Source: Ursus arctos (lineage: Eukaryota > Chordata > Mammalia > Carnivora > Ursidae). From it: a stretch of 64,000 bases of DNA. A model generated the notes under the pieces. That model was not told the DNA's origin. It made no database searches and saw only the letters and a list, made by a program, of their open reading frames with translations. The position numbers were made by a program, and so were the translations under genes. The first letter of the stretch is position 1. Every line of letters starts with the position of its first letter. The stretch covers positions 11,294,001 to 11,358,000 of the forward strand of contig NW_026622886.1 in the NCBI RefSeq assembly GCF_023065955.2, written 5' to 3'. Positions 1 through 11,242 of the stretch are shown one piece after another.

Positions 1-122
1 ACACTACACTTTAAATCAAGCTAAAAGCCTTTTTATCCTTTATTTCCCATTATGTTGCTATTTGTTTTGAAGTCTATCTGCATTTCCTATTCCATTACCC
101 ATTCTTCAAAAATGGTAAGTAA

Positions 123-317
123 GGGGCGCCTGGGTGGCACAGGGTTTAAGAGTCTGCCTTCGGCTCAGGGCATGATCCTGGCGTTATGGGATCGAGCCCC
201 ACATCAGGCTCCTCTGCTAGGAGCCTGCTTCTTCCTCTCCCATTCCCCCTGCTTGTGTTCCCTCTCTCGTTGGCTGTCTGTATCTCTGTCAAATAAATAA
301 ATAAAATCTTTAAAAAA
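123..317 (+). mobile_element. can-SINE
   Basis: Complete: tRNA-like head, CT-rich middle, AAATAAATAAAATCTTT tail. Imperfect duplication ATGGTAAGTAA / ATGGTAAATAA flanks it. Confidence 0.93.
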
Positions 318-330
318 ATGGTAAATAAGA

Positions 331-1210
331 TTCTTTTAGAAGAATATAAAATTTTAGAAGAAATAAAAATGCAAATAAATTGTTAATATTCTTCCTCAAT
401 GCACACATATCTAAGTAGATTTTTACATTTAAAGGAGGCTTCAGGTTTACTTCTAAGAAGGCAATATTCATGTATGAGTTCCATTTCTTAAAAACTACAT
501 GGATACAAACAGACAAGGACAAAAAGATCATCAGCACAAATTTAAGGCAAATTTATCAATGGGATGAGATTATAAGGCTTTCTAACCTGGTAACCAACCA
601 CACCTGGTACAGAACATCGTCCAAGCTGGGTATCCTCCTAAACATACCCCACCTCCAAGCATTTTGCCAGCGCCATAGCCAGACCCATCCACCCGACCCC
701 ACCGTACATGGTCCTAAGGGAGGTGCTTGCAACCAGCCAAAGGAAAGACTTCTTTCTCTCCTTTTCCTCCACCCAATTGTTAACTCTGGGCTAGAAAAGA
801 GATACCTGAAGGGAAATGAGCTCACTCCAGAAGCTTGCAGGTTGCTCTCCCCAGAGCCTGGGGCTTCTGGGTTTCCCTCCCAGAGAATTAAAGAGAAATC
901 AGGGATGAACGAAGATAGGCATTTCCTGACGCCCTTTTCTCAGTACTTCTCCAAACGCCTCACTTTCAGCAGTTTACACTGCTGCTGGGTATTTTTAAGT
1001 TATCTAGATTGATTAGGAGGAGCAAAGGAAGGCAAAGTAGAAGGAAACAAATTTTCCGAACACGTGTTTTAAAAGATGAAAAGTTACATATTCCCTTCCA
1101 AGCCTCCCCAGCTCTGCATCTACCCGCCGACTCATCAACTCCCATCGACACGTGAGCGGCCCGTGTGCTTCTTTGTCGTTTTTAAGAACATGCTCCGTGT
1201 GGAGGTTCGT
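331..1210. other. Intron sequence, no feature recognised
   Basis: AT-rich start, then ordinary composition. No reductase exon and no clear repeat; the open frames here lack homology I can recognise. Confidence 0.5.
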
Positions 1211-1214
1211 TCAC

Positions 1215-1740
1215 ATCCACCCTGGCCTTGAAGGGGAGGGCCGCGAGCACGGCGGGCTCGGCCAGCTCATTCCCAGGGCAGGCGGGTAAAGAACGTTAAT
1301 GTCCCCCACCTACCTTTAGGGTCGGACCGTGGCCGCCTATCTTCCGCCGCTTCACGAACACCACGGGCACTTCGGTTTCCGAGGTCAGCTCCGAGAGCGC
1401 TCTCTCCAGACCCCTGGCGTCCTCTGCGGCACAAAAGCAGAGAGGGGCGCGGGTCAGCCCCGCCGGCCGGGCCGCGGCGGGAAGTGCGCAGCAGGGGCGG
1501 GCCTTCCGCGTCCCCCACCGCGCCGCCCGAGGACGCCCGCACGCCGCCCCCCGCCGCACGCCGCCCCCCGCCCCCGCCCAGCTCCCCGCACACCTGCGCG
1601 CGCTGGCCGCCGCGCCTCGGGCCGGCGCCCGGCGCCCGGGGGCCGGCCGCGCTCAAATACTGGCCGCCTCGCCCCAGCAGGCGTTCCGAATCCTGGTCAA
1701 TCCCCAGTGCACTCCGGCCTCGCACAAGAGGCTTAGGACA
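1215..1740. promoter_or_regulatory. CpG island A, containing TXNRD1 exon 4
   Basis: Dense CpG and very high GC, especially 1440-1660, with CCCCGCCC-type GC boxes around 1555-1580. It includes exon 4 and the end of the preceding intron. By position it is part of the core-promoter region of the ordinary TXNRD1 transcript (inference); no TATA box is suitably placed on the minus strand, in keeping with a TATA-less housekeeping promoter. Confidence 0.6.
1314..1423 (-). CDS. TXNRD1: TXNRD1 Grx-form exon 4 (C-terminal part of glutaredoxin domain)
   Basis: 110 nt. Acceptor GTGCCGCAG ends at 1424; donor AAG|GTAGGT has GT at 1313-1312. Two bases complete a split Glu codon, then 36 residues: DARGLERALSELTSETEVPV, then VFVKRRKIGGHGPTLK. 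The human counterpart reads VFVKQRKIGGHGPTLK. Visible glutaredoxin features are the residue pair before the cis-proline (E-V-P, where classical Grx has T-V-P) and the IGG glutathione-side glycines. It ends in phase 0. In human the next exon carries AYQEGRLQKLL and then the MNGPEDL start of the ordinary enzyme; that exon is outside this window. The exon sits inside a CpG island, and the reading frame stays open upstream across the acceptor to an ATG at 1559. Confidence 0.94.
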
Positions 1741-1889
1741 AGCCTCTCCGCTTCTATAAAACGCCTCCCGATGTAATCTGCCTTTGAACTCTGCATCTAT
1801 ACAGAATGCCAAAAGCCAACTTCCCAGTTTTCTTTGAAATCTGAAACCACGAGGCAAAATTAGGAACACTCTGCCCTCTTAGGGAGCTT

Positions 1890-2400
1890 TCATTTCAGAA
1901 CCTTGAAGCCATACAGCAACACCCTGCTTGACAGGCCGGGAGCTAATGGCCCAATTTTACAAACGGGTGAACTCAGGTAAGAAGTGAGTCACTGATGGGA
2001 TTAAAAATAGACTCCAGTTACTCTAACATCATCAGGCCCATTCATGAGACAGAAATCACACCAACACTCAGAAGTGCGGCTGACTGACAATAATGGCAGC
2101 TAGCACTTCTTCGGGGCTTTGCACATAGCCACACTTCATCTCCACAACTGCTCTTTTGAAGGAGGTCCCAGCGGGTCCATTTCACCCGAGGGCAAGCGGC
2201 TAGAAAGTCCAGGGGGTGCCGTGCACCCTCTTCACCGCCACCCAGCACTGCCCAGCACTGATACAGCGAGACACGCGCTGGGTCCCCCTCGCAGCTGTCC
2301 CGGTTCGGAACCTGGAGCAAGTCACGTGATTCGGAGCCTCGGTTTCCCCAGGGAGATACAGACGATTTGCCAGCCCAGGATTTCCGGGGATTAAAGGATG
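1890..2400. repeat. MIR relics between the two CpG blocks
   Basis: Phrases such as CCCAATTTTACAAACGGGTGA (about 1951) and the 2085-2215 stretch resemble reverse MIR; 2305-2400 (GCAAGTCACGTGATTCGGAG, then GGTTTCCCCAGG) resembles forward MIR. All are highly diverged. Confidence 0.45.
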
Positions 2401-2559
2401 CGAAAATTTAAGAGACCTCTTTCAATCATGATACTCCCTTAGTGCTGTCGAGGATCTGTCAGTCTACTCGTCACATTATCATCTACGTTCCGATACTTGT
2501 GCAGCAAGGAACGATACACTCATTTTTCCACATTTCTGCACACGGTCTCTAGACCTAGC

Positions 2560-3060
2560 GGAAGGAAGCCACCAGCCGACCGGGGCCGGCCGGTCTCACC
2601 CACCCCAGGCTAAGCTTTCACCGACCCACGCGCAACAGTGAACGCGGCCAAGAAGCTCGCCGCCTTAGAAAAGCTTCACCCCTACTCAGACACCTCAAAC
2701 CATCCACTCTTTCCGCGATCCAAAGCGCACCCGGCAGGAGGCTGCCGCCGTCTCCGGCCTCACAGCCCAGAGGCTCGGAGCTCTGCCCGGTTTCCGCGAA
2801 CCCACCGCTGTTGTGACCCCGAGCGCCGGGGCACCAGGCTCTTCTGGCCGGCGGCCCCCAGCCTTCCGCTCCGAGGCGCTGCGGACTGCTGCAAAGCGAG
2901 GGGAAAGGGTGGCGGGCTCCCCGCGGCCACCAGAAGCCACGCCCTGCTCGGAGCGGGCGGGCCGGTCGCCAGAGTCAGAATGACAAAGCAGAAATCCACT
3001 CCCGTGCAGCCCTGCCGACTACGCCGACGGGCTTAGCAAAGTGGGACCTCCTAATTGGGT
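2560..3060 (-). promoter_or_regulatory. CpG island B, candidate TXNRD1 core promoter and 5' UTR exon
   Basis: Second GC/CpG-rich block about 1.1 kb upstream of exon 4. It contains a consensus antioxidant response element (2980-2990). On the minus strand a good splice donor, TGG|GTGAGAC, lies at 2599-2598, so a noncoding first exon of roughly 2600-2930 is plausible (inference). I see no coding exon in it: the only minus-strand ATG near a donor is followed by a stop. Confidence 0.5.
2980..2990 (+). promoter_or_regulatory. Antioxidant response element (NRF2 site)
   Basis: ATGACAAAGCA matches the ARE core RTGACnnnGC. TXNRD1 is a well-established NRF2 target, so a site in a CpG island just upstream of the gene's core region is expected. 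The element reads on the plus strand, opposite to the gene; AREs work in either orientation. Confidence 0.62.
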
Positions 3061-3189
3061 GACACCACATCCTCTTCCTGCTCGTAGCGCCCCCAACCCG
3101 AGAAAAGAGCAAAAGCAATGTGAGGAATGTTTGGAACCTGAACCCAAAGAAGAGTGTTTTAACCCAACAAAACTGGGCTATGCCCTAAG

Positions 3190-3395
3190 GCAGTGACTCC
3201 GGAACTCTGCTGCCCATTGTAATCACGAGAGGCCCTTTAAAAATACTGACGCCTCGTTCCCACTCCCAGACATTCTGAGGTAATGGGTATTGGGTGCGAC
3301 CTGGGCATCTGAGGTTTGGTTGTTGTTGTTTTTTTTTTTTAACTCCCTGGGTGAGTCTAGTGAACAGCAAAGTTTGGGACCCATTGCCCTAAGGT
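3190..3395 (+). mobile_element. MER5-type hAT-Charlie nonautonomous element
   Basis: Starts GCAGTGACTCCGGAACTCTG and ends AAAGTTTGGGACCCATTGCC, the diverged inverted ends of MER5 (CAGTGGTTCTCAAACTT). The middle has the ...GACATTCTGAGGTAATGGG... region typical of MER5A. Confidence 0.7.
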
Positions 3396-3589
3396 TATGG
3401 ATTAGTCAGTCTGGTAATTCCCTAAAGGAAATTATCAGGCTTTTAAAAGAAACATCTAACTCATGCCAGGTAATCCTGAAAAGTGACAAATTCTCACCAA
3501 CACATAGCTTCCCCTTATATCCTTCTTCCTTAACCCACTCAGGTTTTGGTTTGTTGTGTTTGTTTTAGGGAAAACAGTGTATTTGACTC

Positions 3590-3730
3590 CAGCCTTGCCA
3601 AACCACCTGCAGCTGCCCAAGTGAGCCATGCTCTCTCATACTTCCTGCTCTTACTCATATTCTTACTCAGCACCTTGCATCAGTAGGTAGCTACGAATAT
3701 TTGCTGAATGAATGAATGAATGAATGAATG
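3590..3730 (+). repeat. LINE/MIR-type tail with (TGAA)n
   Basis: Ends in ATATTTGCTGAATGAATGAA..., the usual L2 3' terminus, expanded into a clean (TGAA)6 run at 3705-3730. Confidence 0.6.
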
Positions 3731-3915
3731 TCTCCCCCACTTCTTTAGATACTGGCGGACTGAAGCACCCTGGGGTGAAGGATTGTTGGTTTCTTAAGGC
3801 TGTGAGCAGCCACGCCTTCTCTGAAGTGGCAGGCAACCACAATTTGCTCCTGCGGGTCCACTCCAAAGCATAAGTATATAGCCCCTCAGCTTCTGAATAC
3901 ACATACACTTGTGCA

Positions 3916-3941
3916 AACACACACACACACACACACACACA
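3916..3941. repeat. (AC)n microsatellite
   Basis: About 13 uninterrupted AC units. Confidence 0.95.
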
Positions 3942-4739
3942 GCATACATAAATGGGCACTTTCCCCGCAGGTTTGTTGTAGGCCTAAGCGCACACCTCAC
4001 CTCTTCTGGGGTCCTTCGAACAGAGTTTGGGTCTAGCACAGGTGTTCAGTAAACAATGTGATTTAAGGAACAAAGGATGAATAATGAGAAGGCAAGAAAG
4101 CCAGGACTCCAAGGTAGAAAACAATATTTCCTCCTGGCTGCTGGGCCCAGCTCTGTTAACCGTTTTATATGCCTTAGCTCATTTAATTTACACAATAATG
4201 ACCTATGAATCAGGGTCATAAACTCTTCATTCCTAAAATATATAGAAACTACAGCTTCCATCAAAGGTATGTCTCAAGATAGAGGGGGACTGTAAAATCA
4301 TTTAACTTGAAATAATGTGCTGAAAGCAAGTGATAAGGATTGATTTCTATGAGCCTCATATGATAGGTCAGAGTTGCCATAGTTCATATCTTCTAACAAA
4401 ATATCAGAAAAGGTATTTTAACTTCACACTGTTCTTAAGCGAGCAACTTATAGCACCAATATCTAGAGTAGCTCCATGTAGTTTTTTGTTTAAGTTAAAA
4501 AAAATCAACATTTTTTGAAACCTTCACTTTTCTTCCAAACCTTTCTTGAAGCAGTTGAGGACCAGATGCTTGTCACAAAATACAGAGAACTCCTTAGTCA
4601 TACTTAGTTTCTGGGTAGTGGAAGAAGTGCTTCGTCTCCCACCATTTCTCATCATGCAGCATTTGTTTTAGACATAACTCTAACATCTCTTAACTAAACT
4701 CAAGTTATTCCGGCTGCCTAAAATAAGCTTCTCTTCCTA

Positions 4740-5620
4740 AGGCCTACTCCTTCAAAGCTCATCTGAAATGTCATGTCCTCTAGGAGGCCTTCCCTGATTC
4801 CCACCCAATGTTGATAGCTCCTTCCCTATTCTGGGATCCCAAATACCTAAAAATAATTATAAACCATGTAAATTCAAGAGGGCTTTGGGAAGACAAACCC
4901 TTGTTTGATTTATTTTATCTTCCCAGAGCCTGCTATATATAGTAAGTTACTCAGGAAAGGCTGGAAAAGACCCTCAATGTTCCTGAGCTCTCCGTAAGCA
5001 CACTATAAACAGATTTAACTGATCGAGGGTCCTATTGCATTACACTACTGTTCCTCCTGTAACAAGTTTCTCTCACACACATGTACACCACACTGAGCTA
5101 GAACAATCTTTCTGACCCTCAAATCTTCTCTGCTCAAAACTTGTAGCTCTCTAGGACCCTCAAAATAAAGTCCAAACTCCTCAATTGTACTGACGTGGCA
5201 AGGCCCACCCTTGTTAAACCTAGCTGTCCACATATTCAGTACCCTACTTATACAGAAAAACATTGCTGGAGAAAACACAGAAATTCCAAAGTAAATATTT
5301 CATACTTATTCCTCTTTTCTCAAACCTCTAATACACCTACACCTTGTCATTAACTCATGACCTGCTTTCTACTTTAATAGAAGCAATTTCCTTATTGACT
5401 GTTCTGTCGAAACTCCCTCCCATTTTCTTCTCAATCACCAAGCTGCCATATTCTCTACCTTCATCCCTGTTTTAATGAAGGCTGACTTCACTTGTGTGCA
5501 GATTCTCATTTCTTCCTGGCTTCTTAATCTTCAATAACTTCACTCCTGAAATTAGCCTATCTGGCATCATCTGTTTCTTGTTCTCTGCCTGATCATTCCA
5601 TCATCATATATACTGTAGTT
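4740..5620 (+). mobile_element. LINE-2 fragments
   Basis: 4740-4850 resembles the L2 3' part (AGGCCTTCCCTGATTCCCAC). 5100-5270 has the diagnostic TAAAGTCCAAACTCCTCAAT ... GTGGCAAGGCCCACCCTTG run. Order and gaps suggest more than one piece. Confidence 0.6.
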
Positions 5621-5839
5621 TTCCCATAAAAAAAAAAAAAAAGCCCCCCAGGATCCCATGTGCCCAACTCCCATAGTTACCACCCCATTTCATTGTTCCC
5701 CTTCACAGGGGGGAAAAACTGTTTTGAAAGAATTCTTTGTACCCTGAAGAAGAAGAAAATAGGGTACAGAAGTCAGGAAAGATCTAAAAATATGGCACTT
5801 GAGCAGAGACCAGAGCGAAAGGAGGGAGCAAGACTTAAG

Positions 5840-6506
5840 AGGGGGGAAATCTTTCTAAGCAGAAGAAACAGGAAGTACTAAAATCCTAAACTGGGAGCCT
5901 GCTTGACTTGTCCAAAACTCTGCAAGGGAAGCAGTATGTCTAAAGCTCAGTGAACAAGGAAGAATGTGGTAGAAAATGAAGCCAGAGTAGTAGCCAGGGG
6001 TCAGAACCCAAAGGTCATAGGACTTGGGATTTCATTCTAAATGTGATAAGAAGCCAAAGTGTCACAAGAGAGGACAGGGAAATAATCTAGTTCGTGTCTT
6101 AAAAGGATTGCTCTGCTGTGTGAATAGACTAAGGCGATAGGGACTTGGAATGGAGGAGCGCAGACCAGCTAGGAAGTTGCTGTGGTAGTCCACGCTAGAG
6201 ATGATGAAGGCTTGCATTAGGGGCTGAGAAGAGATATTTGAAGGTAAAGCTCATAAATTTTACAGGTGGGTAAAATGAGTAACATAAAAGGAGGAGAAGA
6301 CTCAATGATGACTCCAGAGTTTTAGCCTTGGCAACTGGGTAAATAGGGTTTGGGACAAATCCACAGTGTGGCTTGAGAGACCTGATGTTATCCAAATGGG
6401 GATGCTGAGTAGGCAGCTGGTATGCAAATCTGGAGTTCAGGGGGGAAGTCAGAGCTAGAAATAATAATCTGGGAGTCAAATATAAAAGATATTTAATGCC
6501 ATGTAT
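5840..6506. repeat. Ancient mammalian interspersed repeat, first part
   Basis: Phrases such as GGATTTCATTCTAAATGTGATAAGAAGCC, ATTGCTCTGCTGTGTGAATAGAC and GTAGTCCACGCTAGAGATGATG occur in a widespread old mammalian repeat whose family name I cannot assign. It resumes at 6896. Confidence 0.55.
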
Positions 6507-6895
6507 ATTAGTCAGGGTTCTCCAGAGAAACAGAACCAATAGATTATAGAGAGAGAAAGAGAGAGAGAAACAAACTGGCTCTCAGGATTGTGGGGGTTGG
6601 CAAGTCCCAAACCTACAGGACAGGCCAACAGGCTGGAATTGCCAGCAGTCTTAATGTTGCAGTCTTGAGTCTCAAGGCAGTCTCAATTTCTTCCTCTTCA
6701 AGAGACCTCAATCTTTTCTCTTAAGGCCTTCGACTGATTGAATGAAGCCCACTGGCATTAACGGAGAGTAATCTGCTTCATTCAAAGTCTACTGTTTTCT
6801 ATGTTAATCACATCAGAGAATATCTTCACAGCAACATCTACCCTGGTGTTTGGCGAAACAACAGGGCACCATAAAATCAGCCATCACACAAGGGA
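6507..6895 (-). mobile_element. Solo LTR, ERVL/MaLR group
   Basis: Begins TATTAGTCAGGGTTCTCCAG and ends ACCATAAAATCAGCCATCACA, i.e. on the minus strand TGTGATGG...AATA, an MLT2-like LTR. It splits the older repeat on either side. Confidence 0.65.
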
Positions 6896-7330
6896 CTAGA
6901 TGAAATGACCCAGGGAGTTAATATATTTAAAGAGATGAAGACAGTCAGGACTGAACCCTGGCAGAATGCAAAAGAGGAGAAGGGTCCAGCAAAGGAGCCT
7001 GAGAAGAAACTGGAAGGAGGTAGGAGGAAAACCAAGAGAATGTGGGGTCTCAGAAGCCAGTGAAGAATTGCTCCCCAAAGGAGGGAGACCAACTACATCA
7101 AGTACTGCTGAGAAATACTACAAGATGAAAACGGAGTCGTGGACATAGTTGCTGATTTTCATGAAAATGAGGGAGGAAAGAAAGTCTGATTAGAGGAGGT
7201 TCAACGAGAAACAGAAAAAAGGACATGGAGGTAGTGAGTATAGCCAACTCTTTCAAGAAATTTTGCTATAAAAACAAAAAAGTGGGAAAGTAGCTGAAGA
7301 GGGATGTAGGATCAAGGAAGGTGTTTTGTT
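6896..7330. repeat. Ancient interspersed repeat, second part
   Basis: Continues the 5840-6506 repeat: GAACCCTGGCAGAATGC, AGGTAGGAGGAAAACCAAGAG, CATCAAGTACTGCTGAGAAA. Confidence 0.5.
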
Positions 7331-7604
7331 TAGTTCTGTCTAAGAAGGAAATTATTATAGCATGTATTTATACTTGAAAAACCAATCTCGTAGAGGGAAA
7401 TCTGGCAATTTCCTAAGAGGAAAGGAGGGCGAGGAGGTCATTACAGAGGCAAAGTCCTTTGAATATGCATCTATGATGCAGCATGGACTTCAGTCCGACC
7501 CAGGCTCTATCAGTGACTACACTGTCCAGTTACTCAGCCTCTCAGCTCCCCATCCCCCTTCTACAAGACCCTCTGTGGTCCTTCTACCTCTCTACCTCAC
7601 CCAA

Positions 7605-8165
7605 ACCTGCCCTCCATCTCTACACCACAGCCATTAGCCTTTTTTCAGTCTCTTTAATTACCTAACCACAGGGCTTTGCTAGCTCCCAATCACTGAGCAG
7701 ATCTAAGTTCAAGCAAGTCTTCCTTGAGGAAGCCATCACATAGGTCACATCGCCCTATGAAAGCTCCTGTGTTACCATGTATTCTTTCTGCTCCCTACTT
7801 ATCACAATTGTAGTTACATTTTTACTGATGATTATTTCGATCAGTGACAGCCTCCCCCAAGGACAGCACAGTTCAACAGAATTTCTATGATGATAGAAAC
7901 GTTCTGTACCAGCACTGTCCAACCCAACCACTGTCCAACCAGCACTGTCCCACTAACCACATGTGACTATTGAGCACTTAAAATATGGCTAGCACAATTG
8001 TGCATCTGATGCTTTTATTTTATTTAAGTTTAATTTGTCTAAATGTAGGTTGCCCCATGTAGGCAGGGTCCAGGATTGTTTATGCTCACCACAGTGTTCT
8101 CAGTACTTAAAACAGTGCCCACACATCATACATACGAATTGCTCAATAAATATTTCTTGAAAAAC
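7605..8165 (+). mobile_element. LINE-2 split by an older DNA-transposon-like piece
   Basis: L2 3' sequence at 7605-7870 and its tail (CAGGGTCCAGGATTG ... TGCTCAATAAATATTTCTTG) at 8045-8165. Between them, 7890-8040 carries CACATGTGACTATTGAGCAC, a phrase typical of an ancient hAT-like element. Confidence 0.55.
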
Positions 8166-8289
8166 TCAATCTATAAAATGGGGATAATACTAGTTAATTT
8201 GTAGATTCCATCTTTTCCATAGAGAAAAGGAAAAAAGACTTCACATGGCAACTCTCGGAGGTTCTCAGTCCTCCTACAAAAATGAATTT

Positions 8290-8435
8290 GTCCTTTAAGT
8301 TAGAATTTGATCTATCCTGGAGGGTAGTGGGGATAATAAATGAGAACTTATTGAGTGGTCTGGATGAAACAGCATCTGTGATATGCCCAGGAGTGTGCCT
8401 GGAACATAGTAGGTACTCAAAATGTGGTTGTCCGT
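8290..8435 (+). repeat. MIR fragment
   Basis: Late MIR region: GTGGGGATAATAAATGAG, then AGTGTGCCTGGAACATAGTAGGTACTCA. Confidence 0.5.
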
Positions 8436-9309
8436 TAACTTCAAATAGAGAAAGCAAATAGTGGTATGGGAAAATTGGGGAAGGCCTCACAAAGTAAGTG
8501 ATATTTGAACACTATCTTGAGGAATAATGAAGGTAGAAGTAATAGGAGTGGGAGAAATGCCTGAGAATGTTTCAGAGCTTGCCAAAAAAACCCCGAGGTA
8601 TAGAAAGGATAATTATCTTGCCCACGGCCACCTAAATAACACTTGGCAGAGCTGAGACTAACCCTCGGTCCTTGGCAATCACCACGATGCTGTTCCACCT
8701 CTTGAAGAGAATTTTTTCTAGGCAGAGAGCAATGCATACAAAGACACAGTCGTGGGAAAGAAACGGTGTGTTTCTGCATGAGATGCCGAAGCATAAGGGG
8801 AGATGAAACTACAAATATATGTTGGGTTCACTTTGCGGTTCACGAGGCAGCTAAGCGTCTGGTTCTTTTCCCTACATTCTCAGTTAATCCTCAAAAATCG
8901 TCTAAGTATTAAACCATATTAAAAATTAGAAACTGAAATTTCAGGAACTTGCGAATCTTGCCAAAGGTCACAAAACAGGTATGTTGGAGTTAGGATATAA
9001 ATCCAGGTGTGCCTGTCTCCAAATCCATTGTTTGCCTTACAATTCAATAATATATATTGAGGTAGGACCCAAAAAGACGCAAAAGCAACATGCTGTAGGG
9101 ACAAAAACAAAACAAATCAACAAGCCAAAGTCCATTAGCTTCCTGACAAAGCTCAGGGTGGACTTCATCCTTGAACCATCCACCCTGAAAATGTCAAAAT
9201 CCCACTTGGGGGATCATGATCTTTGTGATGCCTTCTCTGATCAAACACACACCTAGTCACTCTCTTATTTCTTACATCAATCTACATTAGAACTTTTTAC
9301 ACGTCTGCC

Positions 9310-9490
9310 GTGCTTAGAACGGTCACTTGTTGAGCACCTCTGTGCCAGGCGCTTTACACGTTCTCGTTAATCACTGTAATAACCCTCCGCGATGCGTGTT
9401 ACCATTTCCATTTGCAGACAAGGAAAGCAAGGTTAAGTGAGTGGCCCAAGTGAGGGCTGACAGAGCTAGTGCAGGACTGACGTCTCACAC
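9310..9490 (-). repeat. MIR
   Basis: Reverse MIR order: TTGAGCACCTCTGTGCCAGG, then GCAGACAAGGAAAGCAAGG, then GACAGAGCTAGTGCAGGACT. Confidence 0.65.
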
Positions 9491-10059
9491 CCTTCTCTCT
9501 CCACTATGGTATTTTTCACCTGAGGGCCTGTTGTTTGTTGCCCCAGTAGTTGACAACAGTGCCTTTCCCACAGAAGTTCGCACTTGAGGTTTAAATTCAA
9601 CTGACACTACGGCAGGCTTTCAAATGTTCATGAAGTAGAGAAGAGAGTCCAAAGTGTTCTGGTAAACCAGCTTGAGGGGGGAAGCCTGAATTTGTAGCAT
9701 TTGCCAATTTCTGTGGCATAAATACTCCCACTTCGGCTGATTTTAGGCTATCAACCTGCTTGCAGAATCCTTCAGTGCTTAACAATGGAGCAGCTCAAGG
9801 ACAACCCCTAAGGGCTCAAGGTCATCAGGTAGGAGCTCTTTCCCCTCCTACGTCTCTTCACTGCAGTTCTCTATTCTTAGACTTGACTGCAATCTCAGAA
9901 GGCTAAGGATTATTCTACCCCTGCTTAAGCACACCTTTACCCCACAACCTATTCCAATTCCCACATTCCTTAAACATCCTCTCCCTATCTTCTATCCAGG
10001 ACTATTCAAGCCCTCGTGCCTTCAAACACGCCCAGGTCTCTTTTGTAAGTATCTGACCC

Positions 10060-10320
10060 TACAGCCTCATTGAGTTTTCCACTGACAAGCAGTGTGGCCC
10101 AATAGTCGGGAACCTCCTCTGAAGTCACATTACCTGGCTCTTCTGCCGGCAAGATGCATGCCCCCAGGCAAGTTCTGTTCCCTCTCTGTTTACTCATCTG
10201 TCAAATGGGATAAATACAGCACCTACACCTCATGGGATGGCAGCGGGAATCAGATGAGTAAGTAGATGTAAAGGGCTCAGAATGTGGTAGGTATTCAATA
10301 TCCGAGTTATTATCATCATT
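10060..10320 (+). repeat. MIR
   Basis: Forward MIR order with core TTACTCATCTGTCAAATGGG and end GGCTCAGAATGTGGTAGGTA. Confidence 0.65.
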
Positions 10321-10329
10321 ATGTCCTTA

Positions 10330-11025
10330 CGCATGGTGTAAATCTAGGAAGACCACAGAGTGGTTAAGAGTTTGGATTTCCACCTTTGACAAATTATTCA
10401 CAGTAACCATCAACAATGTGTTACACGAGACGCTATTCAAAACTTAATTCAAGGGCAACCTATTCATCTTTCTTTTAATTAGCAATCTATGGCTAAGCCC
10501 GCCATTTTCCCACAGTTATCTATCCTCATTACTCAGAACTTGTTCTTTACCTGCAGGAAGAAAAATGTAGTTTCCTTAAACAACTTGCTAAAAGAAATCG
10601 AAAGGACATGAGGAACTGCTAAAAGAATCAAACACGTGCATCTCAAATTGCATGTCCGTACACACAAAATGTACACACGCTTGAGCACGTGGAAAGAGTC
10701 CCCTCCTGCGCTCCATTTGTTTTAGGCCTCTCGGTGTGTCCTTCCAATTCTAGAGGAAAGAAAATGTCTTTAATGCAGAAAACCACCGGCTAGCAGAACC
10801 TCAGGAGACACAAGATCTCTTGAAGTCAACTCTCAGATGTCTCATTGAAGACACTGGAGATCAGCCACCCTTACCACCAGCCAAGGGGTTGTGTGAGTAT
10901 TAATTAATAGTGGTAGGTAGCTTTTAGATCCTACAGATGAAAGAAGAGCCATACAGTTTATTACCATTGTTAACGTCTAAATTCTTAAACCCTATTAGGT
11001 AGTTAATACTAAGAACATCTGCCTC
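10330..11025. other. Intron sequence, no feature recognised
   Basis: No exon, RNA gene or clear repeat that I can name. Confidence 0.45.
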
Positions 11026-11026
11026 T

Positions 11027-11220
11027 GGGACGCCTGGGTGGCTCAGTCAGTTAAGCGTCTGCCATCAGCTCAGGTCATGATCCCAAGGTCCCGGCACTGA
11101 GTCCTGCATCAGCTCTGTGCTCAGCAGGGAGCCTGCCTCTCCCTCTGCCTGCTGCTCCTCCTGCTTGTGCTCTTTCTCTCTGATGAACAAATAAATAAAA
11201 TCTTTATTAAAAAAAAAAAG
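11027..11220 (+). mobile_element. can-SINE
   Basis: Complete. Flanked by AAGAACATCTGCCTCT (11011) and AAGAACATCCGCCTCT (about 11226), a 16-bp duplication with one change. Confidence 0.95.
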
Positions 11221-11242
11221 ATGAAGAAGAACATCCGCCTCT

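Noticed and set aside
1..1313. The exon carrying MNGPEDL, the start of the ordinary enzyme
   Set aside because: No matching coding with an acceptor is seen between exon 4 and the window edge; it must lie outside.
1329..1759. Plus-strand Pro/Arg-rich frames of 135 and 91 codons
   Set aside because: Antisense to exon 4 in CpG island A; low complexity, no family.
1267..1869. 200-codon minus-strand open frame over exon 4
   Set aside because: Different frame from the Grx exon; CpG-island artefact with low-complexity Arg/Gly/Ala content.
2600..2720. A leader exon coding the MSC start known from a human TXNRD1 form
   Set aside because: The only minus-strand ATG near a donor here (about 2702) is followed after one codon by a stop; no MSC-like codons before a donor.
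2638..3036. 132-codon plus-strand frame starting in CpG block B
   Set aside because: Does not start at a clear ATG context (first codon is GTG in the sequence), no recognisable domain, GC-rich region where long random frames are expected.
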